Shown piece by piece: positions 45,661-55,605 of a DNA stretch of 64,000 bases (position 1 is the first letter of the stretch; each line of letters begins with the position of its first letter). A program made the translations under genes and the position numbers. Source of the DNA: Bizionia argentinensis JUB59 (GTDB taxonomy: Bacteria; Bacteroidota; Bacteroidia; Flavobacteriales; Flavobacteriaceae); contig NZ_AFXZ01000047.1 of the NCBI RefSeq assembly GCF_000224335.1, forward strand, positions 16,197 through 80,196, in the 5' to 3' direction. Below the pieces are notes generated by a model. That model made no database searches. It was given only the letters and a program-made list of their open reading frames with translations, and was not told the origin of the DNA.

Positions 45661-46008
45661 ATGAAACTTATTATTAAATTGTTATTAACAGCGTTAGCTG
45701 TTGTTTTACTTGCTGAAATTTTACCAGGCATTCAAGTTGCAAGTTATACAACGGCTATCCTTGTTGCTATTGTTTTAGCTTTACTTAATCTAATTGTTAG
45801 ACCAATATTAATCTTTTTAACACTGCCAGCAACCATTATAACGCTTGGTTTATTTCTGTTTGTAATAAATGCCTGTATAATTTTATTAGCTGGTAATTTA
45901 ATAGCTGGTTTTGCCGTATCTAGTTTTTGGACTGCTTTATTTTTCAGCATTCTTTTAACCATTTTACAGTCTATTTTTTATTCAATTTTAGGTGAGGATA
46001 AAGCGTAA
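45661..46008 (+). CDS. Phage-holin-like four-helix membrane protein (DUF/PF04020 type)
   Basis: 115 residues, almost entirely hydrophobic, with four membrane segments (about 4-20, 28-47, 52-74, 84-108). The pattern LVAIVLALLNLIVRPILIFLTLPATI fits the family named mycobacterial 4TM phage holin, which is chromosomal and not phage-linked in most genomes. No phage genes are nearby. Function unknown. Confidence 0.85.
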   Translation: MKLIIKLLLTALAVVLLAEILPGIQVASYTTAILVAIVLALLNLIVRPILIFLTLPATIITLGLFLFVINACIILLAGNLIAGFAVSSFWTALFFSILLTILQSIFYSILGEDKA

Positions 46009-46106
46009 ATATCTATAATCCTTTAACATTTCAAAATAATTGAAATCCGTTAGCCCTACTGAAAATCAGTACAAATAAACGAGTGAAACACAATACGTTA
46101 AAAAAC

Positions 46107-46137
46107 TTTGTTGGCTTGTAAAAAAATAGTATTTTTG
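46107..46137 (+). promoter_or_regulatory. Promoter of tig
   Basis: TTTG (46107-46110), a 19-base spacer, TATTTTTG (46130-46137), 26 bases before the tig ATG. Full Bacteroidota-type match. Confidence 0.7.
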
Positions 46138-46163
46138 CACTCCAATTTTTATCACATAATACA

Positions 46164-47492
46164 ATGAATATTACAAGAGAAAATATTGATGCATTAAATG
46201 CTGTAGTTAAAGTAGATATCGCTAAAGAAGATTATAGCGCTAAAGTTGAAAAAATATTAATAGATTATCGTAAAACTGCAAACATTCCTGGTTTTAGAAA
46301 AGGCCATGTGCCAATGGGGATGGTTAAAAAACAATACGGTAAATCGATATTGGTAGATGAGGTTAATAAACTACTTCAAAGTGCATTAAATAAGTATTTA
46401 GCTGAAGAAAAATTAGACGTTTTAGGTAATCCTTTACCAAAACCACAAGATGATTTAGATTGGGATGCAGATGTATTGTCGTTTGAATTTGAATTAGGTT
46501 TAGCGCCAGAATTTGAAGTAAATTTATCGCCTAAAAAAGCGATTATCGATTATAATATTACCGCTGGTGATAAAATGATTGATGATCAAATTTTAAACGT
46601 TCAAAAGCAATATGGGAAATTAATATCTTCGGATGTTGTTGCTAAAGAATCTGAAATTACTGGTGTTTATAAAAATGAAGAACGTGAAATTGAAAACACA
46701 GTAACATTAACACTTGATAAATTTGAAGGGAAAGCGACAGCTAAGAAATTTATTGGTGCTAAAGTTGGTGACGTTATTACATTAAACACAAAAGCCTTAT
46801 ATGTTGATGATCACGATTTAATGGAAGCATTAAAAGTTCCTCATGACGATATTCACGATTTAGATATTGAGGTAACGTTTACTATTACTGAAATTAACGA
46901 ACGTGAATTAGCAGAATTAAACCAAGAGTTATTTGATAAACTATTTGGTGAAGGTGTTGCAAAATCTTTAGAGGACGTCAAAGAAAAAATTAAAGAAGAT
47001 GCTGAAAAGCAATTCAAACAACAATCTGAACAAAAATTACTAAATGACGTTACAGAACATTTAGTTGAAAATACTAAATTCGATTTACCAGCAGCATTCC
47101 TGCAAAAATGGATGCAAACTGCAGGTGAAAAAGAATTAACCGAAGCTCAAGCTCAAGAAGAATACGCGAAATCGGAAAAAAGTTTACGTTATCAATTAAT
47201 TGAAGGTAAATTAATCACCGACAATAAGATTAAAGTAAGCATGGATGATATTAAAGATCAATCCAAGCAAATGATTAAAGCCCAAATGGCACAGTTTGGT
47301 CAGTTAAATCCTTCGGATAAGGAATTGGAAGATATTGCGGCACGTGTATTAGGAAATGAAGATGAAGCACGTCGTATTTCGGAACAAATTGTAAGTCAGA
47401 AGTTATTAGCGCTTTATAAGGAAAAAGCAAATATTAAAACAAAAGATATTACTTACGAAGACTTTGTAAAAGAAGTTTACGGCGACAAATAA
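46164..47492 (+). CDS. tig: Trigger factor
   Basis: Ribosome-associated chaperone and peptidyl-prolyl isomerase of 442 residues. The N-terminal ribosome-binding domain has the signature FRKGHVPMGMVKKQYG (about 42-57) in the GFRKGxVP motif that docks at L23. A central FKBP-like part (about 150-240) and a C-terminal helical arm domain follow. It is its own transcription unit, with promoter and terminator, directly before clpP and clpX, the usual protein quality-control neighbourhood. Confidence 0.96.
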   Translation: MNITRENIDALNAVVKVDIAKEDYSAKVEKILIDYRKTANIPGFRKGHVPMGMVKKQYGKSILVDEVNKLLQSALNKYLAEEKLDVLGNPLPKPQDDLDWDADVLSFEFELGLAPEFEVNLSPKKAIIDYNITAGDKMIDDQILNVQKQYGKLISSDVVAKESEITGVYKNEEREIENTVTLTLDKFEGKATAKKFIGAKVGDVITLNTKALYVDDHDLMEALKVPHDDIHDLDIEVTFTITEINERELAELNQELFDKLFGEGVAKSLEDVKEKIKEDAEKQFKQQSEQKLLNDVTEHLVENTKFDLPAAFLQKWMQTAGEKELTEAQAQEEYAKSEKSLRYQLIEGKLITDNKIKVSMDDIKDQSKQMIKAQMAQFGQLNPSDKELEDIAARVLGNEDEARRISEQIVSQKLLALYKEKANIKTKDITYEDFVKEVYGDK

Positions 47493-47570
47493 GCGGGTTT
47501 ACCACATTTATTAAAGGTATATTAAGCTTGTATAAGCAATATCAACTTTTAAAGAATAAATCCTTATATT

Positions 47571-47608
47571 TAGGCGTTGAAATAATTAGTTTCAACGCCT
47601 ATTTTTTT
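47571..47608 (+). terminator. Terminator after tig
   Basis: Perfect 12-base-pair stem (47571-47582 with 47590-47601), 7-base loop, T-run of seven. Confidence 0.88.
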
Positions 47609-47687
47609 GAGTGACTTTTTATTAAAAAACCATTCGCAAACGTCTTGACATTAGTCAGGATTTTAACCTATAAAATTTAGAATTACA

Positions 47688-48362
47688 ATGAATTACGCAA
47701 ATGAATTTGAGAAATTCGCTATAAAAGATCAAGGCATCAGCAGTACATATTACGATAAAATCATCAGTCATATGTATCCAAGTAATTTAACGCCAAACAT
47801 TATTGAAGAGCGTCAAATGAACATCGCTATTTTCGATGTGTTTTCTAGATTAATGATGGATCGTATCATTTTTTTAGGAACGGCAATTAATGATCAAGTT
47901 GCGAATATTATACAGGCACAATTATTGTTTTTAGAGAGTACAGATTCCTCTAAAGATATTCAAATATATATCAATTCACCAGGAGGTGGTGTTTATGCTG
48001 GTTTAGGTATTTACGATACTATGCAGTTTATCAAGCCGGATGTAGCTACAATTTGTACAGGTATGGCAGCGTCAATGGGAGCGGTTTTATTATGTGCTGG
48101 TGAAAAAGGAAAACGTAGTGGTTTAACACATTCACGTGTTATGATTCACCAACCATTAGGTGGTGCTCAAGGTCAAGCGAGTGATATTGAAATTACTGCT
48201 CGTGAAATTTTAACTTTAAAGGAAGAGCTTTTCCAAATTATTAGTAAGCATTCAGGTCAAGATTACGACAAAGTTTATAATGATAGTGATCGTGATTACT
48301 GGATGAAAGCGGATAAAGCTAAAGAATACGGTATGATTGATGAAATATTAGTACGTACCTAA
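47688..48362 (+). CDS. clpP: ATP-dependent Clp protease proteolytic subunit ClpP
   Basis: Serine protease that forms the tetradecameric barrel degrading ClpX-delivered proteins. The 224 residues have the nucleophile Ser in [13 protein letters not shown] (about 122-134), His in [14 protein letters not shown] (about 147-160) and catalytic Asp near [10 protein letters not shown]. Length is slightly above the E. coli protein because of an extended N-terminus before IIEERQM. clpX follows 78 bases later. Confidence 0.96.
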   Translation: MNYANEFEKFAIKDQGISSTYYDKIISHMYPSNLTPNIIEERQMNIAIFDVFSRLMMDRIIFLGTAINDQVANIIQAQLLFLESTDSSKDIQIYINSPGGGVYAGLGIYDTMQFIKPDVATICTGMAASMGAVLLCAGEKGKRSGLTHSRVMIHQPLGGAQGQASDIEITAREILTLKEELFQIISKHSGQDYDKVYNDSDRDYWMKADKAKEYGMIDEILVRT

Positions 48363-48440
48363 TACAATAGAATATATCTTTTTATAACCCGATTTTTAAT
48401 GGGTTTTAAATACAATTAGATAATAGAAATTAAGTAATTT

Positions 48441-49673
48441 ATGGCAAAGGAAGAATTAGAATGTTCATTTTGTGGTAGAAAAAAGCCAGAAACCAGTTTG
48501 TTAATTGCTGGATTAGATGCCCATATCTGCGATCGCTGTATTGAGCAAGCGCATGGTATTGTTGTTGAAGAATCCAAACAAACGGATAATAGCGATTTGT
48601 CTGCGGAATTAAAACTTCGCAAACCACAGAAAATTAAAGCATTTTTAGACGAGTATATTATTGGCCAAGACAATACGAAGAAAGTAATGTCTGTTGCTGT
48701 TTATAACCACTATAAGCGTTTATTACAAGCGCCAACAGATGATGATATTGAAATTCAGAAGAGTAATATCATTATGGTTGGGCAAACGGGAACGGGTAAA
48801 ACATTAATGGCAAAAACTATTGCTAAAATGTTAAACGTACCATTAGCAATTGTAGATGCTACGGTTTTAACAGAAGCTGGTTATGTGGGTGAAGACGTTG
48901 AAAGTATATTAACTCGTTTATTGCAGGCATCTGATTATAATTTAGAAAAAGCCGAAAAGGGTATTGTTTTTATTGATGAAATCGATAAAATTGCTCGTAA
49001 GAGTGATAATCCTTCAATTACACGTGATGTGTCTGGTGAGGGTGTGCAACAAGCGCTTTTAAAATTATTAGAAGGAACCGTTGTAAACGTACCACCAAAA
49101 GGGGGACGTAAACATCCAGATCAAAAGTTTATAGAAGTAAACACCGAAAATATTTTATTTATTGCTGGTGGTGCTTTTGATGGTATTGATAGAGTTATAT
49201 CTAAACGTTTAAATATGCAAGCAGTTGGTTATGCCGCATCCATGTCTGATGAGCGTGTAGATCATAATCATTTATTACAGTATATTATTCCGAAGGATTT
49301 AAAAGATTTCGGATTAATCCCTGAAATTATTGGACGTTTACCCGTGTTGACTTACATGGATCCTTTAGATGCTGAAACGCTTCGAGCTATTTTAACAGAA
49401 CCTAAAAACGCCATTATTAAACAATATAAAAAGCTGTTTAGTATGGATGATATCGAATTCAGTATCACCGATGGTGCTTTAGATTTTATAGTTGGAAAAG
49501 CTATCGAATATAAATTAGGTGCTCGTGGACTGCGTTCTTTATGTGAGGAAGTATTAACCGATGCTATGTTTGAAATGCCAGGCTCTAGCGATACAGAACT
49601 GAAGGTTACTCAAGCTTATGCTGAAGAAAAAATAAGTAAAACAACTTTAAAGAAATTAAAAGCAGTTTCTTAA
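48441..49673 (+). CDS. clpX: Clp protease ATP-binding subunit ClpX
   Basis: AAA+ unfoldase for ClpP. The 410 residues have an N-terminal zinc-binding domain with CSFCGRKK and CDRCIEQAH (about 8-35), Walker A GQTGTGKT (about 114-121), Walker [11 protein letters not shown] (about 174-183), sensor regions and the C-terminal small domain ([13 protein letters not shown]). The ClpP-contact loop is present around ISKRLNM. A strong terminator follows. Confidence 0.97.
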   Translation: MAKEELECSFCGRKKPETSLLIAGLDAHICDRCIEQAHGIVVEESKQTDNSDLSAELKLRKPQKIKAFLDEYIIGQDNTKKVMSVAVYNHYKRLLQAPTDDDIEIQKSNIIMVGQTGTGKTLMAKTIAKMLNVPLAIVDATVLTEAGYVGEDVESILTRLLQASDYNLEKAEKGIVFIDEIDKIARKSDNPSITRDVSGEGVQQALLKLLEGTVVNVPPKGGRKHPDQKFIEVNTENILFIAGGAFDGIDRVISKRLNMQAVGYAASMSDERVDHNHLLQYIIPKDLKDFGLIPEIIGRLPVLTYMDPLDAETLRAILTEPKNAIIKQYKKLFSMDDIEFSITDGALDFIVGKAIEYKLGARGLRSLCEEVLTDAMFEMPGSSDTELKVTQAYAEEKISKTTLKKLKAVS

Positions 49674-49694
49674 TTTCTTTTAAATTCATAATTC

Positions 49695-49723
49695 AAAAAA
49701 CCACGCAATTAGCGTGGTTTTTT
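49695..49723 (+). terminator. Terminator after clpX
   Basis: 12-base-pair A/T-flanked stem (49695-49706 with 49712-49723), 5-base loop AATTA, T-run. Symmetrical, so it may act on both strands, but it is 159 bases from the GH3-like stop. Confidence 0.85.
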
Positions 49724-49881
49724 ATTTAGAATATAATTAGTGTATACAAATTACTTCTCGATTAATAGCCTAGTAAAAATACATTTTGTTTGAGAATTTA
49801 AACCATACTTTCTTAACTATTAGATGAACCTACAAGTTAATTCGTTAATCGTATTTTTTTGTAAGTTTTTTACGCTAACAA

Positions 49882-51399
49882 CTATTGTGTGTTAAGCTCC
49901 AAGAGTGCTTCTAGATGCTCTCTAGAGTTAGACAACCTGGGAACCTTATGCTGTCCTCCTAATTTGTCGTTAGCCTTTAACCAGTCGTAAAACAAGCGGT
50001 CACGCGCAATGTGAATCGTTGGTTTGTTTAAAGTCATATTATTATAACGCTTAGCTTCGTAATCGGAATTTAAAGCTTTTAAAGCGTTATCAAATAACTC
50101 ATTGAAGTAATCAAGATTTTTTGGAGGTGTTTTAAATTCTATAATCCATTCGTGGGCACCTTTTTCTTTGCCTTCCATGAATATTGGTGCGGCTGTATAA
50201 TCAATAATTTCAGATTGTGTTTTTTCGCAAACGCTTCTTAAAGCATCTTCGGCATTTTCAATAATTATTTCTTCACCAAATGCATTTAGATGATGTTTGG
50301 TTCGTCCTGAAACTTTAATTCGATAAGGATTTAGAGATGTAAATCGAATGGTGTCACCAATTTTATAACGCCATAATCCCGCATTGGTAGTAATAATAAC
50401 CGCGTAGTTTATATGGAGTTCCACTTGACTTAAGGGGATAACTTTTTCATCCTTTGTTCCGTATGTATCCATCGGAATAAATTCATAAAAAATACCGTAA
50501 TCCAGCATTAACAGGAGTTCACTCGAATCGTTTTGGTCCTGAATAGCAAAAAAACCTTCTGAAGCATTATAAATTTCATAGTATCTAAAACCTTTCTTTG
50601 GTAGAATCTTTGTGTATTGTTCTTCGTAAGGTAGGAAACTGACGCCTCCATGAAAATAGACTTCTAAATTTGGCCAAATATCATGTATGCTGTTCTTACC
50701 GGTAGTTTCTAAAACATTGTTTAGTAATACTAACATCCAAGACGGCACACCGGCCAAACTGGTTACGTTTTCTTGAATAGTTTCATCTACTATGGCCTGC
50801 ATTTTATGCTCCCAATCGTTCATTAAAGACACTTTACTACTTGGTGTACTGCTGTATTCTGCCCAAAACGGCATGTTATCAATTAGGATAGCCGATAAAT
50901 CTCCAAAGGCTGTACCGTTCTCTTTGTATAATTCTTTGCTGCCACCTAAACGCAAGCTTTTACCGGTAAACAATTGGGCGTTTTCATTATTGTTTAAATA
51001 CATACATAGTAAGTCCTTACTAGCCGCGTAGTGACAGTTTTCCAATGAATCCTGACTAACTGGAATAAATTTACTTTTAGCATTGGTAGTGCCGCTAGAT
51101 TTTGCAAACCATTTAATGGGTTGTGACCAAAATATATTATTCTCACCTAATCGTGAGCGTTCAATCATACTTTGATATTCTTCGTAATTTGAAATGGGAA
51201 CACGATCGGAAAATGTTTGATAGCTTTTAATAGATTCGAAGTCGTATTTTTTTCCAAATTCGGTATCTCTTGCCTTATATAATAGCTGCATTAGTAATTC
51301 CTCTTGAACCTCATTAGGGTATTTTAAGAATAGTTCAATTTGATGAAATCGTTTCTTTAAAAACCAAGAAGCAATTGAATTTACAATAGGAATCGACAT
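49882..51399 (-). CDS. GH3 auxin-responsive promoter family protein (acyl-adenylate-forming)
   Basis: 505 residues of the GH3 fold, which in plants conjugates amino acids to jasmonate or auxin through an acyl-adenylate. Visible sites are the adenylate-binding WFAKSSGTTNAKSKFIP (about 107-123), YNASEGFF (about 277-284), and the hinge/second-domain region IGDTIRFTSLNP. Bacterial members have unknown acyl and amine substrates. Divergent from the DUF2797 gene, 41 bases away. Possibly linked to peptide or lipid amidation, but no partner gene is present. Confidence 0.88.
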   Translation of the reverse strand: MSIPIVNSIASWFLKKRFHQIELFLKYPNEVQEELLMQLLYKARDTEFGKKYDFESIKSYQTFSDRVPISNYEEYQSMIERSRLGENNIFWSQPIKWFAKSSGTTNAKSKFIPVSQDSLENCHYAASKDLLCMYLNNNENAQLFTGKSLRLGGSKELYKENGTAFGDLSAILIDNMPFWAEYSSTPSSKVSLMNDWEHKMQAIVDETIQENVTSLAGVPSWMLVLLNNVLETTGKNSIHDIWPNLEVYFHGGVSFLPYEEQYTKILPKKGFRYYEIYNASEGFFAIQDQNDSSELLLMLDYGIFYEFIPMDTYGTKDEKVIPLSQVELHINYAVIITTNAGLWRYKIGDTIRFTSLNPYRIKVSGRTKHHLNAFGEEIIIENAEDALRSVCEKTQSEIIDYTAAPIFMEGKEKGAHEWIIEFKTPPKNLDYFNELFDNALKALNSDYEAKRYNNMTLNKPTIHIARDRLFYDWLKANDKLGGQHKVPRLSNSREHLEALLELNTQ

Positions 51400-51440
51400 A
51401 TTTGCAGTATATTTAAAAAACTAAAATAATACTTTTTTTT

Positions 51441-52235
51441 ATGACCTACCAAGGTGTTCTAACAAAAATGACAACCGAGTTTTCTGAACCGATTCAATAC
51501 TACCTTATTTTTGAAAACGACTTCATACATATGAATCAGTTGTTGGATAAAAATATTCAATTAGAATTTGTTGGCTATCAGTGTTTAAGTTGTAGTTTAA
51601 ATAAGCCCATTTATAGACAAGGTTTCTGTAAAAGCTGCTTTTTTGATGTGCCACAAGCGGCCGATTGGATTATAAAACCAGAGTTGAGTAAAGCACATTT
51701 AGACGAAGAAGAGCGCGATTTAGAATACGAAAAACGTGTGCAACTGCAACCGCATATTGTATATCTGGCAAACTCAAGTAACGTGAAGGTTGGTGTAACG
51801 CGAAAAAGTCAAGTACCAACACGGTGGATTGATCAAGGCGCGCATGAAGCAATTGAAATTGTTGAAGTACCAAATAGATATTTAGCCGGTATTACGGAAG
51901 TAGCATTAAAAGATTTCGTTGCCGATAAGACTAATTGGCGTACTATGCTTAAAAATGATATTAAAGATGAGAATTTGTTGGAGTGGCGTGAAAAACTAAA
52001 GGGCTACATTCCTGAAGAAGCTCAAGAATATTATATAGCAAATAATAAGGAAACAAATATTGTGTTTCCTGTACATCGCTATCCAGAAAAGCCAAAAAGC
52101 TTAAATATTGTCAAGGCAGAATTGTATTCCGGTAAATTGGTTGGCGTAAAAGGTCAGTATCTTATTTTCGAAGATGATACAGTCTTTAATATACGCTCCA
52201 ACGAAGGAATAGTTGTTAAACTTACTATGGCATAA
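51441..52235 (+). CDS. DUF2797 family protein
   Basis: 264-residue cytoplasmic protein of unknown function. It has a zinc-ribbon-like segment CLSCSLNKPIYRQGFCKSC (about 50-68, two CxxC pairs), a nearby basic patch, and GVTRKSQVPTRWIDQGA (about 116-132), a conserved feature of the DUF2797 group. The C-terminal part (about 180-260) is beta-rich. Nucleic-acid binding is plausible from the Cys cluster but not shown. A shared terminator lies between it and rpsU. Confidence 0.85.
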   Translation: MTYQGVLTKMTTEFSEPIQYYLIFENDFIHMNQLLDKNIQLEFVGYQCLSCSLNKPIYRQGFCKSCFFDVPQAADWIIKPELSKAHLDEEERDLEYEKRVQLQPHIVYLANSSNVKVGVTRKSQVPTRWIDQGAHEAIEIVEVPNRYLAGITEVALKDFVADKTNWRTMLKNDIKDENLLEWREKLKGYIPEEAQEYYIANNKETNIVFPVHRYPEKPKSLNIVKAELYSGKLVGVKGQYLIFEDDTVFNIRSNEGIVVKLTMA

Positions 52236-52236
52236 A

Positions 52237-52270
52237 AAAAAGCACGCATGAAATATAATGCGTGCTTTTT
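52237..52270. terminator. Bidirectional terminator between DUF2797 and rpsU
   Basis: 13-base-pair stem (52237-52249 with 52258-52270), 8-base loop, A-run before and T-run after. It lies just after the DUF2797 stop and 21 bases past the rpsU stop on the other strand. Confidence 0.82.
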
Positions 52271-52290
52271 ATTATATTTTAAAAAGACAA

Positions 52291-52485
52291 TTAAATATCT
52301 TCTTGATCTCTTAAGTTTTGGATATAGGCTGCTTTTGAGATTAAACGTCTTCTTTTTACAGAAGGCTTTGTAAAATACTGATTCTCTCTCAAGTTCTGCA
52401 TTACTTTTACGTTTCTATGCTTACGCTTATAACGTTTTAATGCGCGTTCTATATTTTCTCCTTCTTTAATTTCGATTCGTAACAT
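52291..52485 (-). CDS. rpsU: 30S ribosomal protein S21
   Basis: Small basic ribosomal protein of 64 residues, late-assembling on the 30S platform near the anti-Shine-Dalgarno region. Sequence RIEIKEGENIERALKRYKRK (about 3-22) and the basic middle (FTKPSVKRRRLISKAAYIQ) match the family. Monocistronic on the minus strand and closed by the bidirectional terminator. Confidence 0.96.
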   Translation of the reverse strand: MLRIEIKEGENIERALKRYKRKHRNVKVMQNLRENQYFTKPSVKRRRLISKAAYIQNLRDQEDI

Positions 52486-52589
52486 ATTATTTTTCTTAAA
52501 TTTAATGGGTGCTAAGGTAATCCTTTTATTATAATTTTCAGAAGTTTTTATGAATTTTAAAATAAAGGTTTGTTTTTCAATAGCAGGGG

Positions 52590-55256
52590 TTAATTAATAC
52601 TGTCTTTTGGGTTTTTATTTTTGTTCTTATTTTTCTTAATAAAGCCGCCTAAAATATTCTTAATGGCGTCTTCGGTAGTAGGCTTATCAGTTTTTATTGT
52701 ATCGGTTTGAACAGCTGTGCTGTCTTTAGGCGAGTTACCTGGTTTCGGATTATTTCCAGAGGTTAATCCTCCTATAATATCTTTAATGGCATCTGTGCCT
52801 TTACTTACCAGTTTTTTCTTTTCAATTTCAATTAGCTGTTGTGTTAAGTTGGTAACACTTGATGATAAATCAGTTGATATTTTAGGGCTATCAAACGTTC
52901 CTTTTAAATTTGCTGTTACCGGAATCGTAATTTTATTAACTTCAGGATCATTAATCTTTCCAATTAATCGATTAATATCACTTCCTAAATATTTAGCTGG
53001 TACATTAAAAGCTACATCGTAATTCATAGTTTGATCGAAACCATGAGTTCCACCCACAGCAATGTCAATATCTTTATAGGCTAAATGGAAAGGTTCAATA
53101 TTAACTTTTCCATCGCTGAATGTTAGATTGGTTTTTAAATTGTTCAAATTCAGCTTATCTAAATCAATAAAGTTTAATTTGCTGCTTAAAGCATTTAATA
53201 GTGGACTATCTTCTAGTTTGGTCTTAGTCGTTAATAATTCGGCTAAAGCATTTCCTGAAATCGAGCTTAAAATAGGCGAAAAGGAACTATCCAAATTACC
53301 ACTTAAAGCAATATCCGTATTTAATTTACCTTCAAAAAGTTTGGAAATTGGTGCGATTGCTTTTAATAAATCCAAGGTGTTAAAGGACTCTGTTATATCA
53401 AAGGAATTCACATTTAATTTTAAATTAAAATGCGGAACATCTTTTTGGGTATTTATATCTCCTGAAACGGCTAGAGTTCCATCAAACAAATTGGTAGTTA
53501 AATTGTTTAAAGTTGCTGTTTGATCTTTAATGGCTAATTTCCCTTTCATGTTTTTAAGGGTTAAATTATCATAAATAACAGTTTTTGCATTGGCATCAAT
53601 AGTGCAATCTAAAAAAGCTGGTATTTTTAGAGGGGCACTTACTTCTGCTGTCTTTTTGATTTCTTTATCCGATTCAGTTTCTTCATCGGCAACCATGAAG
53701 TCGCTAATGTTCAGAGTATTTGACGTTACATTAAAGTTTCCTTGCAATTTCTTGTCACTTAAAAGAAAGCCTAGAAAATTGGTGATAGTTCCATTAGCAT
53801 TCAAATCGCTTTGGCCTGTTTTAGCTTCAAATCTATTAAGAACAACCGATCCCGATTGAAATGTTAAGTCCGCATTAGAAATACTTAACGGATTTAGCAT
53901 GTCTTCGGATTCATAAATAAAATTAGTAACCTGAACGGTACCGTTGTTTTTTATACGCTGATATGCGTTGGTTTCAATTGCATCCATATCGAAAGCAGTG
54001 TTTAACTTCGCTTTTAAAATTCCGCTTAATTTGGTGTCCAACTCTATTGGGTATGCTTGGCTAATATGTGCTAAATTTAAAACACCATCAATATAAGCAT
54101 CAACGGTCATGTTTTTTGTTAGATTCCCAATTTTGGCCTTGGCATGAAATTGATCCTCATCAATCTTAAAATTTAATGTGGTAATATCTACGTACGTGTC
54201 ATCAACGTTTCCTGTCGTATTTTTAATACTCGTATTTATATTTATGTTGTCTACGCGTTTTGGTAAGTCTGGATATTTAAAAGAAGCATTATTGGAAACT
54301 ATATTAATATCTAGTTTAGGTATTGTTTCTTCAGAAATTAAACCGTTTATACGACCTGATATTTTAAAGTTCCCCGTCGTTTCTACTTGAGCAATATCTT
54401 TAGAATATGATTTAGGTATAACTGCTAAAAATTCTTTAAAATCAGATCCTGGGTTTTCAAAAGTAATATCTACTTCCTGACCGCTTTCCAATAACTGGAC
54501 GTAACCTTTAAATTCTAATGGTAATTCATTAATAAAAGCTTTGTTCTCCTTAAAGGTGTACTTGTTGTTTGGAAGATCTAAACCAATTATAGCATCTAAT
54601 TTTAAAGTGTGATTGCTTAAATACTCGGTGTCATCCATTTTTAAGGTTAAACGAGCTCCAGTTTTAGTATCTAATTCTGAAATATTTTCAGAGAATGTTC
54701 CTTTTCCTGAATGGTTTAATTCTGTAATATAAAATATGATGTTAGAACTCTCATCTATATATGTAAGCGCACTATTGTCAATATTATAATCTTGGACATC
54801 TAATGAAAAGCTGTTACTGGATTCAGACTCTAAAGCCCCATTATCCTCTGTTTCTTTAGCTATATCGTAATTTGTTTCTCCGTATTTGTTGGTTTTTAAA
54901 ACGATTAAAGCTTCGTTTATATTGAATTTATTTATCACAACAGGGCCTTGGTTAGCTTTTTTAAACAGCTCTTTAATGGACATGGTTAGAGAAATGGATT
55001 TGATGGACGCTAATTTTTCATCTTTAAAAGGCGCAAAATTTGTTATTTCTAGATCGCTCACATCTACTTGTGCCTGTGGGAAGCTTCTTATAAAACTTAA
55101 ATTAATATCGCTAAACTCTACATGAGCATTTACGTTATTATTGATTGTATTTTTTACAATGTCCTTAATTTTTCCTTGAAATATAAAAGGTATGGATACT
55201 AAAAGGATCACGAGAACCAAAAGGGTGATTCCGATAATTTTTAAAGCTTTTTTCAT
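52590..55256 (-). CDS. AsmA-like family protein
   Basis: 888-residue inner-membrane-anchored periplasmic protein. A single membrane helix (about 5-25) is followed by the AsmA N-terminal segment (VEFSDINLSFIRSFPQAQVD) and a long beta-taco-like region made of many short strands. Family members (AsmA, TamB, YhdP) move phospholipids between membranes. The C-terminal part (about 740-888) is low complexity: an AIKDIIGG-type segment with PKDS is repeated near the end with NILGG and PKDS, joined by Lys/Asn-rich linkers. Not in an operon. Confidence 0.85.
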   Translation of the reverse strand: MKKALKIIGITLLVLVILLVSIPFIFQGKIKDIVKNTINNNVNAHVEFSDINLSFIRSFPQAQVDVSDLEITNFAPFKDEKLASIKSISLTMSIKELFKKANQGPVVINKFNINEALIVLKTNKYGETNYDIAKETEDNGALESESSNSFSLDVQDYNIDNSALTYIDESSNIIFYITELNHSGKGTFSENISELDTKTGARLTLKMDDTEYLSNHTLKLDAIIGLDLPNNKYTFKENKAFINELPLEFKGYVQLLESGQEVDITFENPGSDFKEFLAVIPKSYSKDIAQVETTGNFKISGRINGLISEETIPKLDINIVSNNASFKYPDLPKRVDNININTSIKNTTGNVDDTYVDITTLNFKIDEDQFHAKAKIGNLTKNMTVDAYIDGVLNLAHISQAYPIELDTKLSGILKAKLNTAFDMDAIETNAYQRIKNNGTVQVTNFIYESEDMLNPLSISNADLTFQSGSVVLNRFEAKTGQSDLNANGTITNFLGFLLSDKKLQGNFNVTSNTLNISDFMVADEETESDKEIKKTAEVSAPLKIPAFLDCTIDANAKTVIYDNLTLKNMKGKLAIKDQTATLNNLTTNLFDGTLAVSGDINTQKDVPHFNLKLNVNSFDITESFNTLDLLKAIAPISKLFEGKLNTDIALSGNLDSSFSPILSSISGNALAELLTTKTKLEDSPLLNALSSKLNFIDLDKLNLNNLKTNLTFSDGKVNIEPFHLAYKDIDIAVGGTHGFDQTMNYDVAFNVPAKYLGSDINRLIGKINDPEVNKITIPVTANLKGTFDSPKISTDLSSSVTNLTQQLIEIEKKKLVSKGTDAIKDIIGGLTSGNNPKPGNSPKDSTAVQTDTIKTDKPTTEDAIKNILGGFIKKNKNKNKNPKDSIN

Positions 55257-55605
55257 ATAATTTTTAAAGTGATGGTTTGTAAGTGTATACGTATAAATTA
55301 GGTGAAATGTTACTAGAAACCTAAAGTTTAATAAAACTTTAATACTTAATTAGAGCTTGATTTCTTTATTAACATTTAATTTAAAATAATTTTGATACAA
55401 ATATACATCCAAATATAAAAAGGATGCCTTTATAATGCTAATATAAGTTGTGAAGGAGTTTGAGCTTTAGCTAAATGAATGCAATAAGAATTAAAACAAA
55501 TAACATGTATTAAGGACTTAAGTTTTTGGTAATGCGTTTTTGTGAATAAATACCCATTAGAAATTCAATTTATTAAGTTTTCTTTTAGTTATTTTGGCAT
55601 TCGTT
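55257..55605. other. Intergenic region between AsmA-like and folK-dNK genes
   Basis: A 349-base divergent promoter region. The minus strand has TATATTTG (55398-55405), a possible -7 box for the AsmA-like gene with a long leader. Plus-strand signals for the fused folK gene are weak: a stretch with TTATTTTGG lies just before the start. Nothing else is recognised. Confidence 0.5.

Noticed and set aside
45661..46008. Holin-like gene as a sign of a prophage
   Set aside because: The family is mostly chromosomal and no phage genes, integrase or att sites lie nearby.
48386..48407. Possible attenuator between clpP and clpX
   Set aside because: Only a 5-base-pair stem with a 10-base loop and a short T-run; too weak to call.
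52590..55256. Plus-strand frames inside the AsmA-like gene
   Set aside because: Several are antisense shadows of the long minus-strand coding sequence with no supporting features.
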